From assembly GCF_002936955.1 (NCBI RefSeq), contig NZ_MPZM01000026.1, forward strand, positions 1 to 41,522: 41,522 nucleotides of DNA, written 5' to 3'. This document shows, in pieces, positions 19,676 through 27,318 of this stretch. Source of the DNA: Oceanisphaera arctica (GTDB lineage Bacteria > Pseudomonadota > Gammaproteobacteria > Enterobacterales > Aeromonadaceae). Position numbers and translations under genes: made by a program. The number at the start of each line of letters is the position of its first letter. Positions within the stretch are counted from its first letter, which is position 1. Below the pieces are notes generated by a model that was not told the DNA's origin, searched no databases, and saw only the letters and a program-made list of their open reading frames with translations.

Positions 19676-19994
19676 AGAGGCAACAGAGCCGACTCCCTCG
19701 ACACGCTACGAGTACATCCGTGTAGGCTCGGAAATGCCATCCCTGGCATTTCACGGTCGTGGGAGCCGTTCTCTGTTGCCTCTTCTGAAACACCGAGTTG
19801 TCAGCAGGCAGTGCTAACAGGCGACGCCGGAGCATCAAGGAGGACAAAGGGATCTGCTCCACCGACCATCACATGACAGGGCCAACAAAAGCTCCTGCAA
19901 TGCTGGCACTCCCGCCTTCCATGGCGGTCGGATGTCATGTGCTGAGCGTCACAGGGAGGTGCTTGAGCGGGTCGGTGGAGCGGACCCTTTGTCC
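19676..19994. repeat. Structured intergenic repeat, composite copy B
   Basis: Two hairpin modules lie in tandem. Module 2 has perfect 13-base arms AGAGGCAACAGAG (19676-19688) and CTCTGTTGCCTCT (19771-19783), and an inner stem AAATGCCA/TGGCATTT (19732-19751). After a 58-base linker, module 1 has arms of about 25 bases (19842-19867 and 19969-19994) that pair almost perfectly, with a nested CACATGAC/GTCATGTG stem (19870-19877, 19934-19941). It lies between the convergent PA2778-type and ClC genes. Short open frames across it are not credible genes. Confidence 0.85.
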
Positions 19995-20050
19995 GAGATT
20001 GATGTGGTCATCAAAAAGCTCGAATGTTTAATGCAACAGGTATTATTACA

Positions 20051-21760
20051 TTAATGGATGGGATCATCCGTGGTCAGCATCGTTACCAGGCGGCGGCGCG
20101 TCACCAACCCCAGGCCCTGACGACCGACCGGTAGCAGGAAACCGGCGGTTTCTTCCTGCTGCAGCGTCTTGAGTGCAGTCAGCAGGGAAGCATCCTCGGT
20201 CAGCTCAATTAACTGTCGACGATCACTCAACAGTGGCGCCAGCGCCTGGAGCAGTGTCTGATCTTCCTGCTGCCGACATGTCAGGCAAGCTTCCGCGAAT
20301 GCTTCTTCCTCAACCAGATAGCAATGTTCTGACTGTCGTACCACCACCCAGGGCAGCTTTTGTTCGAGCACTGCGTCCAGATTATTATCACCCTGCTCGA
20401 TATCGAACTCGGTGAAGCGGAAACTGGCCAGCTCGGACAAATAACGCTGCGCCAGGGCGGTACGCAGCGGGTGGGTTTGCAGCAGGCGTCCCCGCTCCTT
20501 GAGCAGGGTCAGCAGCAGCGACGGTTGCCGAAACCCATGCTGGCAGACCAGATTGGCGCTGAGCACCACTGTCATCGCCGGAAACATCGCCTCGGCACTG
20601 AGCGACAGCTCCAGCACAGTGGCCAGCGCCGCCAGGGGGGCATGCAACACGGCACCCATCATGGCCGCCATGCCCAGCAGGGCGTAGAGGCCTGGCTCGG
20701 AAGCGCCCGGCACCAGGGCGCCCGCCACGCCACCGGCGCAAACTCCCAGCATCAGCATGGGGGCTATCTGACCACCCGGCACCCCCAGCCCGATGGCCGC
20801 CGCCGTAGCAATCAGCTTGGCGCCCAGGATTAGCAACAACAGCAACCAGGGCAGCTGATTATCCAGGGTGGCGTTGATGGTGTCATAACCCGAGCCGAGG
20901 ATTTGCGGCACGAACAACGCCAGCCCGCCGGTGATCACGCCGGCCAGCAGCAACCTGGCCGCCCGGCTATTGAGGGGAAAACGAAGAAAGAGCCGGACCA
21001 GATAATGAAACAGAACCGCCACCAGACCCATCCAGAGCCCGGTGAGCAGCAGGCTGGGAATATCGCCATAGCCCGCCAGCGACAACCGGACCGGTTGCAA
21101 CACCGAGTGAGGGCCGAGCAAAGCGCCGCTAAAGGCCGAGGCGGTGATGGCGGCGGCGATAATGGGAGCAAATCCCAGCAGGCTGTATTCCATCAGCACT
21201 ACTTCCATCGCAAACAAGACCCCAGCCAGCGGCGTGTTGAAGGCGGCGGAAATGGCCGCCGCCGTACCGCAGCCGATCAGCAACCGTAGCTGACTCGGGG
21301 GACGATCCGTATATTGCCCCAGCAGGCTGGCGATGCCGGCCCCCATGTGCACCGCAGGCCCTTCGCGGCCGACGCTATGGCCGGTGCCCAGCGCAATCAA
21401 GGCCGCCATGAACTGAAAGGCGGTATTGGCTGCCGGCAGCTGCCCCCGACCGAACTGCAGCCGTTCCAGTACATAGGCCAGCCCGACCGTCTGGCCGGAG
21501 ACTGGCGTCAGCCGATAAAGCAGGATCAGCAGCAGGCTGCCCAGCACCGGCAATCCCAGTCGCCACCAGGGCGACAGGGATTCGAAATCTTCCAGGTTGG
21601 CGCCGTTCAGCCAGCCCAGGGTCATGTTCAGCAGACTCAGGAAGCCGAACATGACCAAGCCGGACAGGATACCGATCACGCCCCCCAGCAGCACCAGAGG
21701 CAGCAGGCTATGCGAGGGGCCGGCAAAAAACCGGTGAAACTTGCTGGACGTCGGCTTCAT
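20051..21760 (-). CDS. ClC-family chloride channel/antiporter with C-terminal CBS region
   Basis: The 569-residue protein has about ten hydrophobic segments in residues 20-425, then a soluble C-terminal region that looks like a CBS pair (ending LLPVGRQGLGLVTRRRL). The gating glutamate is in GTGHSVGREGPAVHMGAG (about 127-144). The GSGIP selectivity motif of E. coli ClcA is replaced near PVSGQTVGL, resembling ClcB or eukaryotic-type variants, so transport mode and anion preference are open. The ATG lies 3 bases after the stop of the lipoprotein gene in the same direction, so it is very likely the last gene of the MCE lipid-transport operon, an unusual association. Confidence 0.88.
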   Translation of the reverse strand: MKPTSSKFHRFFAGPSHSLLPLVLLGGVIGILSGLVMFGFLSLLNMTLGWLNGANLEDFESLSPWWRLGLPVLGSLLLILLYRLTPVSGQTVGLAYVLERLQFGRGQLPAANTAFQFMAALIALGTGHSVGREGPAVHMGAGIASLLGQYTDRPPSQLRLLIGCGTAAAISAAFNTPLAGVLFAMEVVLMEYSLLGFAPIIAAAITASAFSGALLGPHSVLQPVRLSLAGYGDIPSLLLTGLWMGLVAVLFHYLVRLFLRFPLNSRAARLLLAGVITGGLALFVPQILGSGYDTINATLDNQLPWLLLLLILGAKLIATAAAIGLGVPGGQIAPMLMLGVCAGGVAGALVPGASEPGLYALLGMAAMMGAVLHAPLAALATVLELSLSAEAMFPAMTVVLSANLVCQHGFRQPSLLLTLLKERGRLLQTHPLRTALAQRYLSELASFRFTEFDIEQGDNNLDAVLEQKLPWVVVRQSEHCYLVEEEAFAEACLTCRQQEDQTLLQALAPLLSDRRQLIELTEDASLLTALKTLQQEETAGFLLPVGRQGLGLVTRRRLVTMLTTDDPIH

Positions 21761-21763
21761 CGG

Positions 21764-22396
21764 TTATGGCCGCCGAGTGACCAGCAGCCAGTCGAGCAGC
21801 TCCCGCGCCAACCGATCATGGGCCACCCCGAACGCCGCCACCACCGCCGGCACTTCTGGCCCCTGCGGGATCTCACTGACGTCGAAACGCCGGCTGGCCA
21901 GTATGGTGCGCCGGTAGGGGTCAATCAGCCTGGCATCGAAGCGAATGATCACCAGGGGGCGGCCCTGGCGATATTCGCTTTGAAAGGCACGCAATACCCC
22001 GCCCAGCTCAACATCGACCCTCAGGTTGTCTGCGTCGCTGCCGACATGCCGGAGACGGCCATCCTTCTGGAACGACTCGATCAATTGATCCCGCCACAAT
22101 ACCGGCAACGGCGATACCCAGCGTACATTCTGATAGACGCTGAGCTGGTTGTCTTGCGGCACCACCGCGATGCGGGTTCCGGCCAATAGTCCGCTGGTTT
22201 CGGGCCGAATGATGCGTAGCGTCAAATCCACCCTTTCCGCCGAGCCTGGAGCCACGCTCGGTGCCAGGGCCGGTGGCGGCAGGCGATAAAAAGTGACCGG
22301 CGGGGATGAGGGCAGCAGGGTGCAACCACTCAGCGCCAGCACCACCGATAACCCTATCATCGGCATATGAGCCCATAACCGTCTCATCGTCATCAT
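21764..22396 (-). CDS. ABC-type transport auxiliary lipoprotein (PqiC/DUF330-like)
   Basis: The protein has 210 residues with a lipoprotein signal (VVLALSGC, Cys about 25). The remainder fits the ABC-type transport auxiliary lipoprotein family: an N-terminal YRLPPPALAP, a central IAVVPQDNQLSVYQNVRWV and the C-terminal helix REL LDWLL. Such lipoproteins dock MCE proteins at the outer membrane. Its ATG overlaps the MlaD-type stop as ATGA, and its stop is 3 bases before the ClC start. The partner set makes a role in lipid movement between membranes likely. Confidence 0.85.
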   Translation of the reverse strand: MMTMRRLWAHMPMIGLSVVLALSGCTLLPSSPPVTFYRLPPPALAPSVAPGSAERVDLTLRIIRPETSGLLAGTRIAVVPQDNQLSVYQNVRWVSPLPVLWRDQLIESFQKDGRLRHVGSDADNLRVDVELGGVLRAFQSEYRQGRPLVIIRFDARLIDPYRRTILASRRFDVSEIPQGPEVPAVVAAFGVAHDRLARELLDWLLVTRRP

Positions 22397-23331
22397 GGTT
22401 GAAACTCCCGGATTTTCTCCCCGCCCAGCAGAAAGCCGGAGGGATCTTCTTCAAGACGCCGGGCAACCTCGCCCAGGGTGGCAAGGGTGCTGCGCAACTC
22501 CTTCAGGGTCGGCTCCAGCTCGGCCATGCCCTGCAGACCCGATCCCAGCGCCTGCTGGTTATCGGCCAGCAAGCGATCGAGATTACGACTGAATCGCTCG
22601 AGGGAGGCCAGACTGCGATCCGCATTGGTAAGCAGGCGCTCGCCCTTACCGCCAAGCTGGTCCTCCAGCTGGCCGAGCAGCCGGGAAGCCTGGGTCATGG
22701 TGGCTTTCATCTGCCGGCTGGCCTCTGCCAGATCCGCCATCCCCTGACGGAGTTCGCCTTTCTGCCCGGCAATCACGCTGGTGGTTTCATCCAGGTTGGC
22801 CAGCACCCGGCCGAGATGCCGGCTGTTTGCCGCCGAGAACAGCTGATTGGCCCTGTCGACCAGAGAGGTAATACCGACCAGCAGCTCTTCGCTGTTCACC
22901 CGCAAGCGGGCTATGGGGGAAGGATCCGCCAGGATCACCGGCAGGGCATCGCCCTCAGCCCCGAGCGCCGGGCTGGCAGGAGAGCCCTCACTCAGCTGAA
23001 TGTTGGCGGCGCCGGTAATATTGGCCAGCGCCAGCCGGGCACGGGTGTCGATTTTTACCGGGGTCTGCCGGGCGATGCGTACCCGAGCCAGTACCCGCCG
23101 CGGATCTTGTGGATCCAGAGACAGGTTTTCCACTTCCCCGACCCGAATGCCGTTGTACTCTACCGCACTGCCTACGGTCAGGCCGCTGACCGCCTCCCGA
23201 AACACGATATCGTACAGCCGGGAGTCTTGCTGACTGCCAGCTCTGACCAGCCAGAGCGCGAACAGCAGAACACCGGCGGCAACGGCCAGGGTAAAACAGC
23301 CAATCAGCACATGATGTGCACGGGTTTCCAT
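22393..23331 (-). CDS. MCE/MlaD-family substrate-binding protein
   Basis: The protein has 312 residues. One N-terminal membrane anchor (about 8-29) is followed by an MCE domain (about 38-118) with the hallmark VSGLTVGSAVEYNGIRVGEV. A long, probably helical region follows (about 150-300) with heptad-like Leu and many Gln, Arg and Glu. MlaD proteins form hexameric rings that bind lipid in the periplasm. The long helical C-terminus, absent from E. coli MlaD (183 residues), resembles needle-like MCE proteins. AAGGAG overlapping the ATPase stop serves as the Shine-Dalgarno. Confidence 0.9.
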   Translation of the reverse strand: METRAHHVLIGCFTLAVAAGVLLFALWLVRAGSQQDSRLYDIVFREAVSGLTVGSAVEYNGIRVGEVENLSLDPQDPRRVLARVRIARQTPVKIDTRARLALANITGAANIQLSEGSPASPALGAEGDALPVILADPSPIARLRVNSEELLVGITSLVDRANQLFSAANSRHLGRVLANLDETTSVIAGQKGELRQGMADLAEASRQMKATMTQASRLLGQLEDQLGGKGERLLTNADRSLASLERFSRNLDRLLADNQQALGSGLQGMAELEPTLKELRSTLATLGEVARRLEEDPSGFLLGGEKIREFQP

Positions 23332-23334
23332 CTG

Positions 23335-24126
23335 TCACTCCTTGCGAGCAAGTTCGGCCGCCTGACTCGCGGCCCGGCCGCGGGGGCCATGAAAGTAATC
23401 CTGTACCCAGGCATCGTCGGTGGCAGCCACCACCGCCAGCCGGTCGGCCACCAGTACCTTCTTGTGGGCCAGCACCGCCACCCGATCACAGCTGCTGTAG
23501 AGAGTATCCAGATCATGGGTGACCAGGAACACCGTCAGGTTGAGCGCATCCCGCAGCGTCAACAACAACCGGTCGAAGGCCGCCGCCGCGATGGGATCCA
23601 GGCCGGCAGTCGGCTCGTCGAGAAACAGCACATCCGGATCCAGTGCCAGCGCCCGGGCCAGGGCCGCCCGCTTGATCATGCCCCCGGACAGCTCGGACGG
23701 ATACAAGGCCGCCGCTTTGGCCGGCAATCCGACCAGTGCCAGCTTGACCGACGCCAGATAGGAAGCATCCGTGCGGGACAATCCCGCCTGCTCGATCAGC
23801 GCCAGCTCGATATTTTCGGTAACGGTGAGCGAAGAAAACAGCGCCCCCTTCTGAAACAGCACGCCCATGCGTCGTTCCAGCAGCACCCGCTCCTTCTCCG
23901 GCAAGGCCAGAAGATTCTGGCCCAGTAGCCGCACCTCACCACTACTTGGCCGGCGCAGTCCGACGATGGATCGCAACAACACCGACTTTCCGGTACCGGA
24001 TCCCCCGACCACCCCGAGGATCTCGCCCCGGTAAACGTCCAGATCCAGATCCTCATGCACCACATGGGTGCCGAATCGATTGTCGAGCGCCCGCACCTGG
24101 ATCACCATTTCTCCGGTTTGGCTCAC
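23335..24126 (-). CDS. MlaF-like ABC transporter ATP-binding protein
   Basis: The product is 263 residues from the chosen GTG. Walker A is GGSGTGKSV (about 41-49), the Q-loop lies in GVLFQKGALFSS, the signature is LSGGMIKRAALARALA, Walker B is VLFLDEPTAGLDP, and the switch histidine is in LVTHDLD. This set is typical of MlaF. The open frame continues far upstream to 24756, but that part lies inside the permease gene in another frame. The GTG at 24126 overlaps the permease TGA (GTGA) and has GGAG 8 bases upstream; ATG at 24108 is the alternative. The protein powers lipid transport with the neighbouring permease and MCE protein. Confidence 0.92.
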   Translation of the reverse strand: MSQTGEMVIQVRALDNRFGTHVVHEDLDLDVYRGEILGVVGGSGTGKSVLLRSIVGLRRPSSGEVRLLGQNLLALPEKERVLLERRMGVLFQKGALFSSLTVTENIELALIEQAGLSRTDASYLASVKLALVGLPAKAAALYPSELSGGMIKRAALARALALDPDVLFLDEPTAGLDPIAAAAFDRLLLTLRDALNLTVFLVTHDLDTLYSSCDRVAVLAHKKVLVADRLAVVAATDDAWVQDYFHGPRGRAASQAAELARKE

Positions 24127-25271
24127 CAGTCCATCTCCATCAGAAAGAGAGCGGCAATCGCATCCAGCAGTATCACCACGAAGATCGACTGCACCACGCT
24201 GGAGGTCGTGTGTTCGCCCACCGACTGGGCGCTGCCGCCGACCTTGAATCCTTCCAGACAACCTATCAACGCAATCAGCAGGGCAAACAGCGGCGCCTTG
24301 CCCATTCCCACCAGAAAGTGCTGTACCGGCACCAGCTGTACTATAGCCAGATACTGGGCCAGAGAAATATCGAGTGAGAGTAAAGACACGGCGGCGCCAC
24401 CGGCCATGCCCGAGAGCATGGCAATAAAGGTCAGCAGCGGCAACGTCAGCACCAGCGCCAGCAGTCGCGGCAGCACCAGTAGTTCGATGGGATCCAGCCC
24501 CTGGGTGCGCAGTGCGTCCAATTCCTCGTTCACCTTCATGGAGCCGAGCTGGGCGGTAAAGGCGCTGGCGGTACGACCGGCCAGCAGAATGGCGGTGAGC
24601 AGCACCCCGAACTCCCGCAGAAAGGAATAGGCCACCAGATCGACCGTATAAATGGTGGCGCCGAAATTCGCCAGCACAGTGGCGCCGAGAAAGGCCACGA
24701 CCGCCCCAACCAGAAAGGTGAGCAAGGCGACGATGGGCACCGCATTGAGCCCACACTGATGCATCTGCGCCACCAGAGCGGTGATCCGCCAGCGCCGTGG
24801 TTTGAGTATCGAGACCGCCAGGGTACTCAGGGTCAGCCCCATGAAACCGAGCAGCAGGACCAGCTGCCGCCAGACATCCAGCACGCGTTCACCCAGCCGG
24901 GCCAGGCCGTCGGTCCAGCGAGACTCCGCCGGCGGTGGAGGCTCCCGGCTGGCCATGGCGTTCGCCACTGCCAGCAGCAATGCCTGGCGTTCGGCAGACA
25001 GCCCAGTGGCGTCGGGCAATATCCGGCAGAGCGAGGCCGCGCCCAGCAACTTCACCAGCAGGGCGGCACCCGCGGTATCAAGCGCGGTGAGGCCGGACGC
25101 ATCCAAACTGTTGACCGATGCTGTCGGTGGCACCACAGTACGCACCAGCTCCGCATAATGCGCCAGGGTCCAGGGCCCCCGCAGGCAGGCACAAGGCTGG
25201 ACGTCGGTGGTCACGGTCAGTGCTGCACTCATCTCGTTCATGCTCTCCGGCCCGCCTAAAAATAAACTCAT
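24123..25271 (-). CDS. MlaE-like permease with N-terminal STAS-like domain
   Basis: The protein has 382 residues. The first 100 or so form a STAS-like domain (NSLDASGLTALDTAGAALL), related to MlaB. The MlaE permease domain starts near residue 130, with about five membrane helices and the family motifs MHQCGLNAVPIVALLTF, REFGVLLTAILLAGRTASAF and EELDALRTQGLDPIELLVLPR. This fuses two functions that E. coli codes separately as mlaB and mlaE, so the complex needs no separate MlaB. The ATG at 25271 begins the frame; ATG at 25241 with GGAGA just upstream is an alternative. It is the first gene of the operon. Confidence 0.88.
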   Translation of the reverse strand: MSLFLGGPESMNEMSAALTVTTDVQPCACLRGPWTLAHYAELVRTVVPPTASVNSLDASGLTALDTAGAALLVKLLGAASLCRILPDATGLSAERQALLLAVANAMASREPPPPAESRWTDGLARLGERVLDVWRQLVLLLGFMGLTLSTLAVSILKPRRWRITALVAQMHQCGLNAVPIVALLTFLVGAVVAFLGATVLANFGATIYTVDLVAYSFLREFGVLLTAILLAGRTASAFTAQLGSMKVNEELDALRTQGLDPIELLVLPRLLALVLTLPLLTFIAMLSGMAGGAAVSLLSLDISLAQYLAIVQLVPVQHFLVGMGKAPLFALLIALIGCLEGFKVGGSAQSVGEHTTSSVVQSIFVVILLDAIAALFLMEMDW

Positions 25272-25371
25272 ATGAGGCTTAAATTATCTATCATCACCCC
25301 TATAACCACAACAAGTACCCGGCTTTATGCTAGGATCGCGCGATGTTTTCATCATTTCGAAAATCCTCATC

Positions 25372-25938
25372 ATGACCATAGAACAACAATTACAACAACG
25401 CAGCGACGGCCGTTGCGAGCTGTGCGGCGCCACCGACCAGCTGAGCCTGCAGGCCGTTTCCCCAAAAAATGCCGACAGAGCCGATCATTGCACTTTGCTG
25501 TGCGCCACTTGCCAGAACGACCTCGAGTCGCCCCAGGATCACAACCACTGGCGCTGTCTGAACGACAGCATGTGGAGCCAGGAGCCGGCTGTACAGGTGC
25601 TGGCCTGGCGAACCTTGAAGAAACTATCCACCGAGGTCTGGGCCCGGGATCTGCTGGACATGATGTATCTGGAGCCGAAAACGCAGCAGTGGGCCGAAAT
25701 GGGTCAGGTAAATGAAGAAGACGACAGCGCTCCGACCTTCGACAGCAACGGCGCCCGCCTGCAGGCCGGTGACTCCGTTACCCTGATCAAGGATCTGGAC
25801 GTCAAGGGCGCGGGCTTTACCGCCAAGCGCGGCACCATGGTCAGGGGCATCAACCTGACCAGCAACCCCGAGCACATCGAAGGCAAGGTCAACGGCGTAC
25901 AGATTGTCTTGGTCGCCAAGTTCCTGAAAAAAGCCTGA
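25372..25938 (+). CDS. PhnA-like zinc ribbon protein (YjdM family, long form)
   Basis: The product is 188 residues from the ATG at 25372. An N-terminal zinc-ribbon-like segment contains CELCGA and CATCQND (about 15-55). The C-terminal PhnA domain (about 118-188) contains GDSVTLIKDLDVKGAG and KRGTMVRGINL. E. coli PhnA/YjdM has 111 residues, so this form has an extra middle helical region (about 60-110). Despite the name, a direct role in phosphonate use is not established for YjdM-type proteins. The frame is open from 25327, but the start MTIEQQLQQRS matches the beginning of the zinc domain. Confidence 0.82.
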   Translation: MTIEQQLQQRSDGRCELCGATDQLSLQAVSPKNADRADHCTLLCATCQNDLESPQDHNHWRCLNDSMWSQEPAVQVLAWRTLKKLSTEVWARDLLDMMYLEPKTQQWAEMGQVNEEDDSAPTFDSNGARLQAGDSVTLIKDLDVKGAGFTAKRGTMVRGINLTSNPEHIEGKVNGVQIVLVAKFLKKA

Positions 25939-25964
25939 GTCGGCGCCACGCCTAGGAGAAATCA

Positions 25965-26276
25965 ATGTACAAGCTGGTGTTCTTCGTACCCGAATCCCAC
26001 CTTGAACTGGTCAAGGCGGCGGTATTCGCTACCGGCGCCGGCAAGATTGGCGACTACGATCGGTGCTGTTTCGAAACCCGGGGCACTGGGCAGTTCCGGC
26101 CCCTGGCCGGTGCCAATCCTTTTATCGGCAAGGCCGGCGATCTGGAACGAGTTGAAGAAGTACGAGTCGAACTGGTGTGCGAGGATGATCTAATCCACGC
26201 CGCCGTCCAGGCCTTGCGCGCGGCTCATCCGTACGAAGAACCCGCCTTCGACGCTTGGCAACTGAGCGAATTTTAA
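25965..26276 (+). CDS. YqfO/NIF3-like small protein
   Basis: The protein has 103 residues with a CutA-like alpha-beta fold pattern. The motifs LVFFVPESHLELVKAAVFATGAG, IGDYDRCCF and AAHPYEEPAFD correspond to the middle domain of the NIF3/YqfO family as a stand-alone protein. The HPYEEPA segment near the C-terminus is the strongest signature. AGGAG lies 6-7 bases before the ATG. It follows the PhnA-like gene by 26 bases and precedes ogt, so the three may be co-transcribed. Its biochemical role is not known. Confidence 0.82.
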   Translation: MYKLVFFVPESHLELVKAAVFATGAGKIGDYDRCCFETRGTGQFRPLAGANPFIGKAGDLERVEEVRVELVCEDDLIHAAVQALRAAHPYEEPAFDAWQLSEF

Positions 26277-26341
26277 CGCCACTCCGGCTCAGCGGGGATA
26301 CAATCACCGTATTCCCGTTCGTTGTCACCCCGGAGTCTGCC

Positions 26342-26809
26342 ATGTCGACACACTGCACCATTCCAAGCCCGCTGGGCCTGATCTCCATCTCTACCAGCAC
26401 CGATGCCATCACAGAGCTGCGCTTCGGCGACGATGTCGATCAGGCGGTCGCACCCGTGACTCTCTTGCAGCAATCCGCCTGCCGGCAACTGACGGAATAT
26501 TTTGAAGGAAGGCGTCGTGTCTTCGAACTGCCACTGGCGCCCCGAGGCACGCCGTTTCAGCAAGGCGTCTGGCAGGCTCTCCAAACCATTCCCCATGGCG
26601 AGCGCCGCAGCTATAAAGACATAGCGGGGCTTATCGGCAACCCCAAGGCGATGCGTGCCGTCGGGCTGGCCAACGGCCGCAACCCCATCTCCATCATAAT
26701 TCCCTGCCACAGGGTCATCGGCGCCAGCGGCAAGCTGGTCGGTTATGCCAGCGGGCTGGAACGCAAGTCCTGGTTGCTGCAGCTCGAAGCCGCTCCGGGT
26801 AACGGCTAG
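26342..26809 (+). CDS. ogt: Methylated-DNA--[protein]-cysteine S-methyltransferase
   Basis: The product is 155 residues from the ATG at 26342. It repairs O6-alkylguanine by transferring the alkyl group to its own active cysteine. The active site is IIPCHRVIG (Cys about 121). The DNA-binding helix region is FQQGVWQALQTIPHGERRSY, with YKDIAGLIGNPKAMRAVG following. The length fits Ogt-type single-domain enzymes; the N-terminal domain is short. The frame extends upstream into the YqfO-like gene, which is not used. A short stem followed by six T at 26941-26965 is its likely terminator. Confidence 0.9.
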   Translation: MSTHCTIPSPLGLISISTSTDAITELRFGDDVDQAVAPVTLLQQSACRQLTEYFEGRRRVFELPLAPRGTPFQQGVWQALQTIPHGERRSYKDIAGLIGNPKAMRAVGLANGRNPISIIIPCHRVIGASGKLVGYASGLERKSWLLQLEAAPGNG

Positions 26810-26940
26810 CGACAAGCACCTGTCGCCGTGTGCGAGATCTCTCAAAGCACGAGCGGCAGAAGCGCTTTCTGATCACGCCACTGGCCGAAAATGAAATATT
26901 TACTCATTATTATCAATTAGTTAAGGTAAATTCCGAATTC

Positions 26941-26965
26941 GACAGTCAAAGCGGCTGTCTTTTTT
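26941..26965 (+). terminator. Terminator downstream of ogt, just before csrB
   Basis: GACAGTC (26941-26947) pairs with GGCTGTC (26953-26959), one G-T pair included, around an AAAGC loop. Six T follow. It isolates the CsrB promoter from upstream transcription. Confidence 0.65.
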
Positions 26966-26968
26966 GGC

Positions 26969-26996
26969 TTGAGCAGAGTCCGAACCGAGCTACTAT
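26969..26996 (+). promoter_or_regulatory. Candidate csrB promoter
   Basis: TTGAGC (26969-26974) and TACTAT (26991-26996) are separated by 16 bases. They predict a start near 27003, just before the first GGA motif of the RNA. I could not find a clear BarA/UvrY (GacA) box upstream. Confidence 0.5.
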
Positions 26997-27002
26997 GTCT
27001 CT

Positions 27003-27267
27003 CGCAGGAAGCAAGGAGCCGGTCAGGAAGACAGGCTGCCAGGACAGGCAAGGAACCCCGCAGGATGCGGCGATGGACACCTCCAGGATGGAGACGAGCG
27101 TCAGGTCAGGATGACTTGCGGTCAGGAAGACTTAAGGACAACCCGACGGATCGGGAAAGGGAACGCCATAAAGGATAAGGCACGTCAGGGATTGCAGGGA
27201 GCAAACCGGTTTACGGACAAGCCAATTAGACGACCCAAAAAGGGGCAACATCATGTTGCCCCTTTTT
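27003..27267 (+). ncRNA. csrB: CsrB-family regulatory RNA (CsrA sponge)
   Basis: This non-coding stretch of about 265 bases holds about 19 GGA triplets before its terminator. Many sit in the loops of small hairpins: CCGC-AGGAT-GCGG (27058-27070), CTCC-AGGAT-GGAG (27081-27093), GTC-AGGAT-GAC (27105-27115) and GTC-AGGAA-GAC (27022 and 27121). AGGA in hairpin loops is the CsrA/RsmA binding element. Repeated AGGA hairpins plus a strong intrinsic terminator define CsrB/CsrC/RsmZ-type RNAs. These sequester CsrA and so release its mRNA targets. It is shorter than E. coli CsrB (about 369). It lies between ogt and the carboxypeptidase gene; its decay partner csrD is at 8.1-10.0 kb. Open frames across it are accidental. 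Confidence 0.9.
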
Positions 27268-27268
27268 C
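27236..27268. terminator. Bidirectional intrinsic terminator of csrB and the dac gene
   Basis: GGGGCAACA (27242-27250) pairs perfectly with TGTTGCCCC (27254-27262) around TCA. Five A precede and five T follow the stem, so it works for csrB on the plus strand and for the convergent carboxypeptidase gene on the minus strand. Confidence 0.92.
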
Positions 27269-27318
27269 TATACCCAAAACAAAGTAGGACGAGAGGCGTT
27301 ATCTCTCGCCTCACGCTG

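Noticed and set aside
19661..20031. Short open frames in repeat B (71 and 77 residues), and similar ones in copies C and D
   Set aside because: They repeat the same accidental peptides (such as KGICS or KGSAP) because they cross the non-coding repeat.
22306..23928. 540-residue open frame on the plus strand
   Set aside because: It lies opposite three coupled genes of the MCE operon and is rich in Gln, Arg and His without motifs.
24127..24756. N-terminal extension of the ATPase frame
   Set aside because: It overlaps the well-supported permease gene in another frame; ABC family alignment starts near 24108-24126.
26830..27178. Open frames of 94 and 69 residues over the csrB region
   Set aside because: No Shine-Dalgarno or domain; the stretch is explained by the GGA-rich RNA and its promoter.
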